A stretch of DNA of 64,000 bases, taken from the NCBI GenBank assembly GCA_045631445.1, contig JAZQUS010000054.1, positions 1 through 64,000 on the forward strand. Direction: 5' to 3'. Made by a program: the position numbers and the translations under genes. The notes below the pieces were generated by a model that saw only the letters and a list, made by a program, of their open reading frames with translations, searched no databases and was not told where the DNA came from. Shown piece by piece: positions 51,050 to 60,218 of the stretch (position 1 is its first letter; the number at the start of each line of letters is the position of its first letter). The stretch is from RGIG4608 sp045631445 (GTDB lineage: Bacteria; Bacillota; Clostridia; Oscillospirales; CAG-272).

Positions 51050-52465
51050 TTGAAGACAAAAATTTTACCGAAGGAAGAAATAGAACAACAAATTAAATAT
51101 ATGACTCAAATCAAAGAGGAAAATGACCGCTTTGCTATTGAGAACGGTTTTCGCAGAGGCGCATTCGTGATGACGTTTGGATGTCAACAGAATGAAGCGG
51201 ATAGTGAAAAAATAGCAGGTATGGCAGAAGCTATGGGATATGAAATTTTGTCATCACCCGAAAAAGCATATCTTATTGTTGTTAATACATGTGCTATTCG
51301 TGAACACGCGGAACTCAAAGCACTTTCAACTATTGGACAATACAAGCACATCAAAAATAAAAATCCTGAACTTGTTATTGCGGTTTGCGGTTGTATGGTA
51401 ACGCAGGAGCATAGAGCCAATGATATAAAATTTAAATATCCTTACGTTGATTTTGTATTTTCAACTTCTGCTATTCACAAGTTACCTGAATTACTTTCTC
51501 AAAAGATTAAAAAGGGAAAAAGACTTTATTGCACGGATGAGGAATATTCCGTTGCAGAGGGGCTTCCAATTAGAAGAGAAAGCAATTATCGTGCATGGGT
51601 TTCAATTATGTACGGTTGCAATAACTTCTGTACATATTGCATTGTTCCTTACGTTAGAGGTAGAGAGAGAAGCCGCAGAAAAGAAGAGATTATTGCAGAA
51701 GTTCGAGGTCTTGTTGCACAAGGATATAAGGACATCACTCTTCTTGGTCAAAACGTAAATTCTTATGGCAAGGATATGGGATTTGATTATGATTTTGCGG
51801 ATTTACTTGAAGAGCTTGCTCACATCGAGGGGGATTTTTTGCTTCACTTTATGACAAGTCATCCCAAGGATGCCACGAAAAAACTGGTTGATGTTATTGC
51901 TAATAACAAAAATGTTGCCAAGCAATTCCATTTGCCCTTGCAATCAGGAAGTGACAGTATATTAAAAGCAATGAATCGTCATTATCAGCTTGATAGATAT
52001 ATGGAAATTGTGGACTATATGAAGGCAAAGGTTCCTGATATAGTTATCACAACGGATATTATCGTTGGTTTCCCAGGCGAAACTGAAGAAGATTTTGAAG
52101 GCACTCTTGAGGCGTTGAGACGAGTTAGATACGATATGATATATTCGTTTATTTACTCTCCAAGAAAAGGCACACCCGCTGCAGAAATGGAAAATCAAAT
52201 ACCCAACACTGTTCAATCTGAAAGATTTAATAGATTACTTGCTTTGCAAAATGACATTGCTTATGAAATAAATCAAAAGCATCTTGGACAAACTATTCGT
52301 GTGCTTTGCGATGGTCCAAGTAAGAATAACCCCGATGTTATGAGTGGACGCACTGAAGGCAATAAAATTGTACTTTTTGAGGGTACTGCTGATGATATGG
52401 GAAAATATTTAAACATTAAAATTACAAAATGCGAAACCTTTGCTCTTGTTGGAGAAAAGGTATAA
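51050..52465 (+). CDS. miaB: tRNA-2-methylthio-N6-dimethylallyladenosine synthase MiaB
   Basis: A methylthiotransferase of about 471 residues with UPF0004 domain (TFGCQQNEADSEKI, NTCAIREHAE, CGCMVTQEH giving three cluster cysteines), radical SAM motif CNNFCTYC and C-terminal TRAM domain. It adds a methylthio group to i6A37 of tRNAs. TTG at 51050 is preferred as start because TGGAGAGG lies six bases before it; ATG at 51035 has no ribosome-binding site. The gene order with the RicA-like gene and mutSL mirrors B. subtilis. Confidence 0.95.
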   Translation: MKTKILPKEEIEQQIKYMTQIKEENDRFAIENGFRRGAFVMTFGCQQNEADSEKIAGMAEAMGYEILSSPEKAYLIVVNTCAIREHAELKALSTIGQYKHIKNKNPELVIAVCGCMVTQEHRANDIKFKYPYVDFVFSTSAIHKLPELLSQKIKKGKRLYCTDEEYSVAEGLPIRRESNYRAWVSIMYGCNNFCTYCIVPYVRGRERSRRKEEIIAEVRGLVAQGYKDITLLGQNVNSYGKDMGFDYDFADLLEELAHIEGDFLLHFMTSHPKDATKKLVDVIANNKNVAKQFHLPLQSGSDSILKAMNRHYQLDRYMEIVDYMKAKVPDIVITTDIIVGFPGETEEDFEGTLEALRRVRYDMIYSFIYSPRKGTPAAEMENQIPNTVQSERFNRLLALQNDIAYEINQKHLGQTIRVLCDGPSKNNPDVMSGRTEGNKIVLFEGTADDMGKYLNIKITKCETFALVGEKV

Positions 52466-52474
52466 GGAGATAAT

Positions 52475-52867
52475 ATGGAAATTTTTGAACTTGCAAAAAA
52501 ACTTGGCGAGGCAATCGCTAAGGACCACAGACTTGTTGAATTTGAAGAAGCTAAAAAGGATTATGAAAACGATGTTGAACTTCAAAATGCTCTTAAAGAA
52601 TATGAGGTACAGCAACAGGCACTTCAGTCCGAAATGCTTAAAGATGATAAGGACGGATTCACAATTGATGCCATTAACGAAAGAATTAATGAATTGTATC
52701 AAGCAATTGTTACAAACGCATCATTCCTTCATTTGAATCAAATTCAGGTTGAAGTTAATGAACTTATGAACGAGGTTAACAACACAATTACTTGTGCAAT
52801 TACAGGTGAAGACCCCAAAACTGCTTGCACACACAACTGTGCAACTTGTCACTCTCAGTGCCACTGA
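52475..52867 (+). CDS. YlbF/YmcA (RicA-like) family protein with C-terminal cysteine cluster
   Basis: A 130-residue helical protein of the Com_YlbF family. Its tail carries cysteines at 107, 118, 122, 125 and 129 (CTHNCATCHSQCH). In B. subtilis RicA, RicF and RicT form an iron-sulfur complex affecting RNase Y, sporulation and competence, and ricA (ymcA) follows miaB as here. The Cys tail fits a cluster-binding role. It lies between miaB (9 bases) and mutS (34 bases). Confidence 0.9.
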   Translation: MEIFELAKKLGEAIAKDHRLVEFEEAKKDYENDVELQNALKEYEVQQQALQSEMLKDDKDGFTIDAINERINELYQAIVTNASFLHLNQIQVEVNELMNEVNNTITCAITGEDPKTACTHNCATCHSQCH

Positions 52868-52901
52868 TATACACATTTTTTAGATAAGGAGGATTGTCCA
52901 T

Positions 52902-55487
52902 ATGACACCAATGATGGAACAATACTTTGAAATAAAAAATAAATATAAAGATTTTCTCCTTTTTTACCGTTTGGGTGATTTTTATGAGATGTTCTTTGAC
53001 GATGCAATTCTTGCATCTCGTGAGCTTGAATTAACTCTTACGGGTAGAGATTGCGGTGAGGAGGAGCGCGCGCCTATGTGCGGTGTTCCTTACCATAGCT
53101 CTGAAACCTACATAGGAAGACTTATTGAAAAGGGATATAAGGTTGCAATTTGCGAGCAGATGGAAGATCCCGCTCTTGCTAAGGGTCTTGTTCGTCGTGA
53201 TGTAACAAGAATAGTTACACCTGGTACGCTTATTGAATCCAATCTTCTTAATGAAAATCAAAATAATTACCTTTGTGCAATTTGTTTTGATACTGATGAA
53301 GTTGGCGTTTGTTTTGCGGATGTATCCACAGGACAAGCATTTGCAACATCATTTTCGGGCAAGGAAATGATCTCAAAGCTCAATACTGAGCTTTCAACAT
53401 ATAGACCAAGTGAGATAATTGTTAACATTTCTCTTGATACACTCCGCGATAAAGGACAGTTTATTAAAGAAAGAGTTTCATCTCTTGTTTCAGATGATCA
53501 AGCATTTAGATTTGACTACAATTCTGCTTATGATATACTTCGTATGTCATTTGAAAGTGAAAGAAGTGCTTGGGATGGTAGAAAATCAATCATTTGTTCT
53601 ATTGGGGCATTGATTAACTATCTTGCAGAAATGCAAAAAACCAATAACACAAATATAAAAGACCTAAAAGTTTATGAAACTGGTCAGTTTATGGAGATTG
53701 ACGTTAACTCAAGAAGAAATCTTGAACTTTGTGAAACCATGCGAACCAAAGAAAAGCGTGGCTCACTTCTTTGGGTGCTTGATAAAACAAAAACAGCACC
53801 GGGCGCAAGATTGCTTCGCCAATGGGTTGAACATCCACTTTTGAAATCTTCGCAAATTTTGAGAAGACAGAGTGCGGTAGAAGAGCTTTATTGTGATTTT
53901 ATCAAACGTCAAGAGCTTGAAACATTGCTTAATGATGTTCTCGATTTGGAAAGACTTTTGACAAAAATTATATACGGTACTGCAAACGGAAAGGATTTGC
54001 GAGCTGTTTGTAATACAATTTCTGTTTTTCCGGAAATTAAAACTCTAATTGCGGACTGTAAGAGCGAAGAACTTAAAAAGATATTTGAGAATTTCGATAC
54101 TCTTTCGGATATATACAATCTCATTCAAAAATCCATTAAAGAAGATGCTCCTTTCTCTGTAAGGGATGGTGGAATTATTCTTGAGGGATATAACTCTGAG
54201 GTTGATAATCTTCGTTCAATTATGACAGACGGTCATACTTGGATTGAAAAAATCACACAACAGGAAAGAGAAGCGACGGGAATAAAAACGCTTAAAATTA
54301 ATTATAATAAAGTTTTTGGTTACTATATTGAGGTTACTAAATCCTTGATAAATTTGGTTCCTGATTCGTATATTAGAAAGCAGACACTTTCAAACTGTGA
54401 AAGATATATCACTCAAGAACTCAAAGATGTTGAAGCAACTATTCTTGGTGCTGCAGATAAGGTATGTGCGCTTGAATATAATTTGTTCCAAGAAATTAGA
54501 CAAAAAATTGCAGAACAAAGTGAAAGAATAAGAAAAAGCGCGAATCTTGTTGCAACTATTGACGTCTATAATAGTTTGGCAGCGGTTGCTGCTAAAAACA
54601 ACTACGTTAAACCGGAAATTGACGATAGTAATGTTCTTGATATAAAAGATGGAAGACATCCTGTTGTTGAACAGTTTGTTAAAGATACATATTTTGTTCC
54701 AAATGATGTTTATCTTGACATATCTGCTAGTAGACTTATGCTTATTACAGGACCCAATATGGCAGGTAAATCGACATATATGCGTCAAGTAGCACTTATT
54801 GTGGTTATGGCGCAAATTGGTTCGTTTGTTCCGGCAAGTGATGCAAGAATCGGTATAGTTGATAAAGTGTTTACTCGAGTTGGAGCATCCGATGACTTGG
54901 CTTCGGGGCAATCAACATTTATGCTTGAAATGAATGAGGTTGCCTATATTCTTCGCAATGCCACTCAAAAGAGTTTGATTATTTATGATGAGGTCGGCAG
55001 AGGAACATCTACCTTTGACGGAATGAGCATTGCAAGAGCAATCATCGAATATACAAATGGCAAGAAGATTGGTGCCAAAACCTTGTTTGCTACTCACTAT
55101 CACGAACTTACCTCAATGGAAGATGAATTTAACGGTATTGTCAATTATAATATTGCGGCTAAAAAGCGAGGAGACGATATCATCTTCTTGCGCAAGATAA
55201 TTCGCGGTTCAACCGATGATAGCTACGGTATTGAGGTTGCCAAGCTTGCAGGACTTCCTAACGAAGTTATTAAACGAGCAAAAGAGGTTCTAGCAACAGT
55301 TGAAAAAACTTCAAGAAATTTAACAACATCCAATACTAATTTGGTGGAAGAAAAGGAATCTTTAATAACATTCGAGGAAATTACAGAAAAATCCGTTATT
55401 GAAGATATAAAAAAGGTGGACATCAATAGTATGACGCCGGTTGAAGCTATGAATTTATTATTTGAGCTTAACAATCGACTCAAATAA
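52902..55487 (+). CDS. mutS: DNA mismatch repair protein MutS
   Basis: A full-length 861-residue MutS: mismatch-binding domain with LLFYRLGDFYEMFFDDA (the Phe-x-Glu wedge as F-Y-E), connector, lever/clamp, and ATPase with Walker A GPNMAGKST, Walker B IIYDEVGRGTS and ATHYHELT. The C terminus ends near residue 861 with a SMTPVEAMNLLFEL motif for dimerisation. AAGGAGGATTG precedes the ATG. Operonic with mutL. Confidence 0.97.
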   Translation: MTPMMEQYFEIKNKYKDFLLFYRLGDFYEMFFDDAILASRELELTLTGRDCGEEERAPMCGVPYHSSETYIGRLIEKGYKVAICEQMEDPALAKGLVRRDVTRIVTPGTLIESNLLNENQNNYLCAICFDTDEVGVCFADVSTGQAFATSFSGKEMISKLNTELSTYRPSEIIVNISLDTLRDKGQFIKERVSSLVSDDQAFRFDYNSAYDILRMSFESERSAWDGRKSIICSIGALINYLAEMQKTNNTNIKDLKVYETGQFMEIDVNSRRNLELCETMRTKEKRGSLLWVLDKTKTAPGARLLRQWVEHPLLKSSQILRRQSAVEELYCDFIKRQELETLLNDVLDLERLLTKIIYGTANGKDLRAVCNTISVFPEIKTLIADCKSEELKKIFENFDTLSDIYNLIQKSIKEDAPFSVRDGGIILEGYNSEVDNLRSIMTDGHTWIEKITQQEREATGIKTLKINYNKVFGYYIEVTKSLINLVPDSYIRKQTLSNCERYITQELKDVEATILGAADKVCALEYNLFQEIRQKIAEQSERIRKSANLVATIDVYNSLAAVAAKNNYVKPEIDDSNVLDIKDGRHPVVEQFVKDTYFVPNDVYLDISASRLMLITGPNMAGKSTYMRQVALIVVMAQIGSFVPASDARIGIVDKVFTRVGASDDLASGQSTFMLEMNEVAYILRNATQKSLIIYDEVGRGTSTFDGMSIARAIIEYTNGKKIGAKTLFATHYHELTSMEDEFNGIVNYNIAAKKRGDDIIFLRKIIRGSTDDSYGIEVAKLAGLPNEVIKRAKEVLATVEKTSRNLTTSNTNLVEEKESLITFEEITEKSVIEDIKKVDINSMTPVEAMNLLFELNNRLK

Positions 55488-55501
55488 AGAAAGGAATTAC
55501 T

Positions 55502-57544
55502 ATGGGAAAGATTAACGTTTTATCATTTGCTGTTGCTAACCTAATTGCGGCAGGTGAGGTTGTTGATAGACCTGCCTCTGTAATTAAAGAGCTTGTTGAA
55601 AACTCAATAGACTCAGGGGCTAAGCAGATAACCGTTGAAATAAAAAATGGCGGCATAACTTATATGCGCGTTTCTGACAATGGCTGCGGTATTGAAGCAG
55701 AAGATCTTCCTGTAGCCATTAAAAGACACGCCACGAGTAAAATAAAGACATCTGATGATTTAATGAAGATTTTAACACTTGGATTTAGAGGTGAGGCCCT
55801 TGCAGCTATTGCATCAGTTTCTGATCTTCGTATAATTTCAAAAACTGCAGATGCTACATATGGTGCGATGATTGAATCTCACGGCGGAGAGATAGTGGAA
55901 TATAGTGAGCAAGCAGCACGAAACGGGACAACTGTTATTGTTGAAAATTTGTTTGCCAATATTCCTGCAAGAAGAAAGTTTTTGAAGCGCGATGCAACAG
56001 AAGGTAGTGCAATTGCAACTATAATTGAAAAAATAGCACTTTCGCATCCTGAGGTTGCATTTAGGTTTATTTCTGATGGAAGTGTTAAATTGGATACTCC
56101 CGGCGACGGAAAACTTGAAAACGTTGTTTATATCATTATGGGCAAGCAAATGAAAGATGCTATGATCTATATTGATAGCACCATAAATGATATAAGAGTT
56201 GAAGGCTATATTGGGCGTTCAGATGTTGTAAAATCCAATAGGAATTATCAAAACTTTTTCATCAATAATAGATATATTAAAAGTAAACTTGCTATTGCAG
56301 CTATTGAGCAGGCATATACATCGTATCTTGCTCCTGAAAAGTTTCCTTGCTGTGTTTTGAATTTGACTATTAATCCTTCAACGGTTGATATTAACGTTCA
56401 TCCCACTAAGCTTGAGGTTAAATTTGCCAATGAAAAGCCAGTTTTTGAAGCAATTTATCATTCAGTGAAAACTGCGCTTGAAGAAAATACAACGCGGCCT
56501 GAAATACAGATTGGTACTACTAAAAATGAATCTTTTTCTAGAATGTCATCCGAGCAATATAGAAATATTGCAAGTATGCGTCCTGTATCCGAAGCGTTTG
56601 CTCCTATACAAAATTCTCCCAAAGAGGATAAGGTTGAGCAAATAAAATATACTGATATTCCTAATATTCAAAACGAGGAAATGATTGTTCCTCAAACGAT
56701 TTTGCCTAAATCTCAGGAGAATCCTGAAACGGTTATTCCTAAAGAGGCATACGAAATGGAAGAAAAATATTCCAATATGCCAAGGGAGGAGTTTCTCAAA
56801 CTCTCGCCAGACGAGGTGTTGGTAGCCGCTATAAATCACTATACGTACTTCCAAACGGAAGGTGAAGAGGATGAGGAAGATATTGAATTTGCGAGACTGG
56901 AAGCAAGAGGGGTTGACTTATCCAATTTTGATAAATCGCCAGTTGAAGTAGAAGCACCTGCAATTCCTGTTTATAGAATTGTTGGTGAAGTTTTTAATTC
57001 TTACCTAATAGTTGAGCAAGAAGATAAAATGCTTATTATTGATAAGCATGCAGCTCACGAGAGAATTATTTTTGAAAGAAATAAGGAAATGATGAAGGCA
57101 AAGGAACCTTCCTCACAAATTTTGATTTCTCCTGTTGAGGTTGTTTTGACCTCTGCCGAAATTGCGATCGTTAATGATTATCTTGAGGATTTTGAAAAGC
57201 TTGGATTTAAGATAACACCCAAGAAATATAGCATATTGGTATATTCTATTCCAACCGAGCTTTCCTCCTGCGACGTTCAAGACACAGTTTCAACTATGGC
57301 AAATAGAATCAAAAACGGTCAGGGAAATGCAAAGCTGACAAGGGATATTTTGTTTGAAAAAGCACTTTATCAGGCGTCGTGCAAGGCAGCAATTAAGGCG
57401 GGTAGAGAATACGTTGAAGCGCACACAGAGTGGATTATCGAGCAGCTTATGAAAATTCCCGATATAACCTTCTGTCCTCACGGAAGACCCGTGGCAATGG
57501 AGCTTTCAAAGAAAAATCTCGACTATCAGTTTGAAAGATCATAA
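55502..57544 (+). CDS. mutL: DNA mismatch repair protein MutL
   Basis: A 680-residue MutL. The N-terminal GHKL ATPase is intact (ELVENSIDSGA, DNGCGI, TLGFRGEALAAI), followed by a variable acidic linker (~340-480) and a C-terminal endonuclease domain. The nuclease motif reads D514-K-H-A-A-H-E-R instead of the usual DQHAxxER, while the other metal-site motifs (ASCKAAIKAG, CPHGRP) are present. The endonuclease is probably active but the Gln to Lys change is worth noting. Confidence 0.96.
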   Translation: MGKINVLSFAVANLIAAGEVVDRPASVIKELVENSIDSGAKQITVEIKNGGITYMRVSDNGCGIEAEDLPVAIKRHATSKIKTSDDLMKILTLGFRGEALAAIASVSDLRIISKTADATYGAMIESHGGEIVEYSEQAARNGTTVIVENLFANIPARRKFLKRDATEGSAIATIIEKIALSHPEVAFRFISDGSVKLDTPGDGKLENVVYIIMGKQMKDAMIYIDSTINDIRVEGYIGRSDVVKSNRNYQNFFINNRYIKSKLAIAAIEQAYTSYLAPEKFPCCVLNLTINPSTVDINVHPTKLEVKFANEKPVFEAIYHSVKTALEENTTRPEIQIGTTKNESFSRMSSEQYRNIASMRPVSEAFAPIQNSPKEDKVEQIKYTDIPNIQNEEMIVPQTILPKSQENPETVIPKEAYEMEEKYSNMPREEFLKLSPDEVLVAAINHYTYFQTEGEEDEEDIEFARLEARGVDLSNFDKSPVEVEAPAIPVYRIVGEVFNSYLIVEQEDKMLIIDKHAAHERIIFERNKEMMKAKEPSSQILISPVEVVLTSAEIAIVNDYLEDFEKLGFKITPKKYSILVYSIPTELSSCDVQDTVSTMANRIKNGQGNAKLTRDILFEKALYQASCKAAIKAGREYVEAHTEWIIEQLMKIPDITFCPHGRPVAMELSKKNLDYQFERS

Positions 57545-57562
57545 ATTATTGAAAGGATAAAT

Positions 57563-58708
57563 ATGAGTAAAAATTTTGAATTATTGAAAACCGAAGGACG
57601 CGCAAGACGTGGTGTTTTGCATACCGTTCACGGTGATATACAAACTCCCGTATTTATGAATGTTGGTACTTGTGCGGCAATTAAGGGCGGTGTTTCCACT
57701 ATGGATCTTCGTGAGCTTAAATGTCAGGTTGAACTTTCAAATACATACCATCTTCACGTAAGACCGGGAGATAGATTAATTAAGGAAATGGGCGGAATAC
57801 ATAAGTTCTTTAACTGGGACAAGCCTGTTTTGACAGATAGCGGTGGATTTCAGGTATTTTCACTTGCTTCACTTCGTAAAATAACTGAAGAAGGTGTTCA
57901 GTTTGCTTCTCACGTTGACGGTAGAAGAATATTTATGGGACCTGAAGAGAGTATGCAGATTCAATCAAATCTTGCTTCCACAATTGCAATGGCATTTGAT
58001 GAATGTATCGAAAACCCCGCGGAGTATGAATACGTTAAGAACTCCTGCGAGAGAACTACTCGTTGGCTCGTCAGATGTAAGGCGGAAATGGAAAGACTCA
58101 ATTCATTGCCCGATACAATAAATAAACACCAAATGCTCTTTGGTATAAACCAGGGAAGCACATACGATGATCTTAGAATTAAGCATATGCAAGAAATTGC
58201 AGAGCTTGACCTTGACGGGTATGCTATTGGCGGTCTTGCGGTTGGCGAATCAACTGAGGATATGTATCGTATCATTGAGGTAGTTGAACCTTATATGCCG
58301 ATCGATAAACCAAGATATCTTATGGGAGTAGGAACGCCTTGCAATATACTTGAAGCGGTTCATCGCGGTGTTGATTTCTTTGACTGCGTAATGCCCTCAA
58401 GAAATGCGCGTCACGGAAATCTCTTCACTTGGCACGGTAAAATGAATGTTATGAACGAGCAGTATGCTAAAGATCCTCGTCCATTTGATGAAGGATGCGG
58501 ATGTCCTGCTTGCAGAAATTATAGCAGAGCATATATTCGCCATCTTATCAAAGCTAAAGAGGCTCTTGGTATGCGCCTTGCGGTTATTCACAATCTCTAT
58601 TTCTATAACGAACTTACAGAAAAAATAAGAGAAGCGCTTGACGGTGGCTATTTTGAGGAATTTTATCAAAAGTATCGCAATATCCTCGGCGAAAGACTTC
58701 ACGATTAA
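57563..58708 (+). CDS. tgt: Queuine tRNA-ribosyltransferase
   Basis: A 381-residue TIM-barrel tRNA-guanine transglycosylase that inserts preQ1 into the wobble position of GUN tRNAs. It shows LSNTYHLHVRPG, the catalytic Asp in LTDSGGFQVFSL, the second Asp in FDCVMPSRNARHG and the zinc site CGCPAC...H. No preQ1 biosynthesis genes are in the window, so preQ1 may be salvaged or made elsewhere. Confidence 0.97.
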   Translation: MSKNFELLKTEGRARRGVLHTVHGDIQTPVFMNVGTCAAIKGGVSTMDLRELKCQVELSNTYHLHVRPGDRLIKEMGGIHKFFNWDKPVLTDSGGFQVFSLASLRKITEEGVQFASHVDGRRIFMGPEESMQIQSNLASTIAMAFDECIENPAEYEYVKNSCERTTRWLVRCKAEMERLNSLPDTINKHQMLFGINQGSTYDDLRIKHMQEIAELDLDGYAIGGLAVGESTEDMYRIIEVVEPYMPIDKPRYLMGVGTPCNILEAVHRGVDFFDCVMPSRNARHGNLFTWHGKMNVMNEQYAKDPRPFDEGCGCPACRNYSRAYIRHLIKAKEALGMRLAVIHNLYFYNELTEKIREALDGGYFEEFYQKYRNILGERLHD

Positions 58709-58748
58709 TATTAAATTAATATAAAAAACAAAAATCTATTTATATCTT

Positions 58749-58768
58749 TTATGGCAAGCCAGCCATAA
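58749..58768 (+). promoter_or_regulatory. Leader hairpin before glyQS
   Basis: TTATGGC (58749-58755) pairs with GCCATAA (58762-58768). It lacks a T run and sits just upstream of the ribosome-binding site of glyQS. The 79-base gap is too short for a T-box, so glycine-tRNA control of that type is not seen. Confidence 0.45.
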
Positions 58769-58787
58769 GGAAGAAAGGTTGTAAAAA

Positions 58788-60191
58788 ATGAAAAACACAG
58801 AAAAAACAATGGACAAAGTAGTTGCTTTGTGCAAAAACCGCGGATTTATTTTCCCCGGCTCCGAAATCTATGGTGGTCTCGCTAACACTTGGGACTACGG
58901 TCCTCTTGGCGTAGAGCTTAAGAACAACATTAAGCGCGCTTGGTGGAAGAAGTTCGTTCAAGAAAACAAGTACAATGTTGGTCTTGACGCAGCAATTCTT
59001 ATGAATCCTCAAACTTGGGTAGCTTCCGGTCACCTTGCAGGATTCTCCGATCCCATGATGGACTGCCGTGAGTGTCACGAAAGATTCCGTGCAGACAAGC
59101 TTATTGAAGATTGGTGCGAGGAAACTGGCTACACACTTGAAAAGCCCATCGATGCTTTCTCACAAACAGAACTCAAGAATTTTGTTGAAGATCACAACAT
59201 TCCTTGTCCTACCTGTAAAAAGCATAACTTCACAGACATTCGTCAGTTCAACCTTATGTTTAAAACATTCCAGGGTGTAACTGAAGATTCTAAGAACACA
59301 GTTTATCTTCGTCCCGAAACCGCACAGGGTATCTTTACAAACTTTGTAAACGTGCAGAGAACAACTCGTAAAAAATTGCCCTTCGGTATCGGTCAGATTG
59401 GTAAATCTTTTAGAAATGAAATTACTCCCGGTAACTTCATTTTCCGCGTAAGAGAATTTGAACAGATGGAGCTTGAATTCTTCTGCAAGCGCGGTACTGA
59501 CCTTGAATGGTTCGCATACTGGAGAAATTTCTGCCATCAGTGGTTGCTTGATATCGGTCTTAAGGACGAAAACCTTCGTCTTCGTGACCACGATCCCGAA
59601 GAGCTTTGCTTCTATTCAAAGGCAACAACTGACTTCGAATTCTTGTTCCCATTCGGTTGGGGTGAGCTTTGGGGCGTAGCAGATAGAACGGACTATGACC
59701 TTACTCAGCACCAAAACGAGTCAAGAAAAGACCTTACTTACTTTGATCCCGAAACAAATGAAAGATACGTTCCTTACGTTATCGAGCCCTCTCTTGGTGT
59801 TGAAAGAAGCGTGCTTGCGGTTCTTTGCGATGCTTATGATGAAGAAGTTATTGATGCGGAAAAGAACGACGTAAGAACAGTACTTCGTGTTCATCCTGCA
59901 CTTGCTCCCGTTAAGGCGGCAATTCTTCCTCTTTCAAAGAAGCTTTCTGATAAGGCGGATGAAATTTATTGCGAGCTTTCAAAGTATTTCAACGTTGAAT
60001 TTGATGAAACTGGCTCAATCGGTAAGAGATATAGACGTCAGGATGAAATCGGTACCCCCTTGTGTATCACATACGACTTCGACTCCGAAACAGACGGTTG
60101 CGTAACTATCCGCGACAGAGATACCATGGAGCAAGTTAGACTTCCCATTGTAGAACTTAAGTCCTATATTGAGGAGAAAATCAAGTTCTAA
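58788..60191 (+). CDS. glyQS: Glycyl-tRNA synthetase (homodimeric class II type)
   Basis: A 467-residue GlyRS of the eukaryote/archaea-like alpha2 type found in many Bacillota. It shows NKRAWWKKF-like motif 1 (NIKRAWWKKFVQEN), motif 2 (FRNEITPGNFIFRVREFEQMELEFF split as FRNEITPG and REFEQMELEFF), motif 3 (EPSLGVERSVLAVL) and a C-terminal anticodon-binding domain. Codon choice is strongly biased (CTTCGT, AACTTC, CGTAAG-like codons), as expected for a highly expressed gene. Confidence 0.96.
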   Translation: MKNTEKTMDKVVALCKNRGFIFPGSEIYGGLANTWDYGPLGVELKNNIKRAWWKKFVQENKYNVGLDAAILMNPQTWVASGHLAGFSDPMMDCRECHERFRADKLIEDWCEETGYTLEKPIDAFSQTELKNFVEDHNIPCPTCKKHNFTDIRQFNLMFKTFQGVTEDSKNTVYLRPETAQGIFTNFVNVQRTTRKKLPFGIGQIGKSFRNEITPGNFIFRVREFEQMELEFFCKRGTDLEWFAYWRNFCHQWLLDIGLKDENLRLRDHDPEELCFYSKATTDFEFLFPFGWGELWGVADRTDYDLTQHQNESRKDLTYFDPETNERYVPYVIEPSLGVERSVLAVLCDAYDEEVIDAEKNDVRTVLRVHPALAPVKAAILPLSKKLSDKADEIYCELSKYFNVEFDETGSIGKRYRRQDEIGTPLCITYDFDSETDGCVTIRDRDTMEQVRLPIVELKSYIEEKIKF

Positions 60192-60218
60192 AAATCTAAA
60201 GAATAGGGGGATATTCCT

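Noticed and set aside
58709..58787. T-box riboswitch before glyQS
   Set aside because: The gap is 79 bases, has only a small hairpin without T run, and no T-box sequence (TGGNACCGCG-like) is present.
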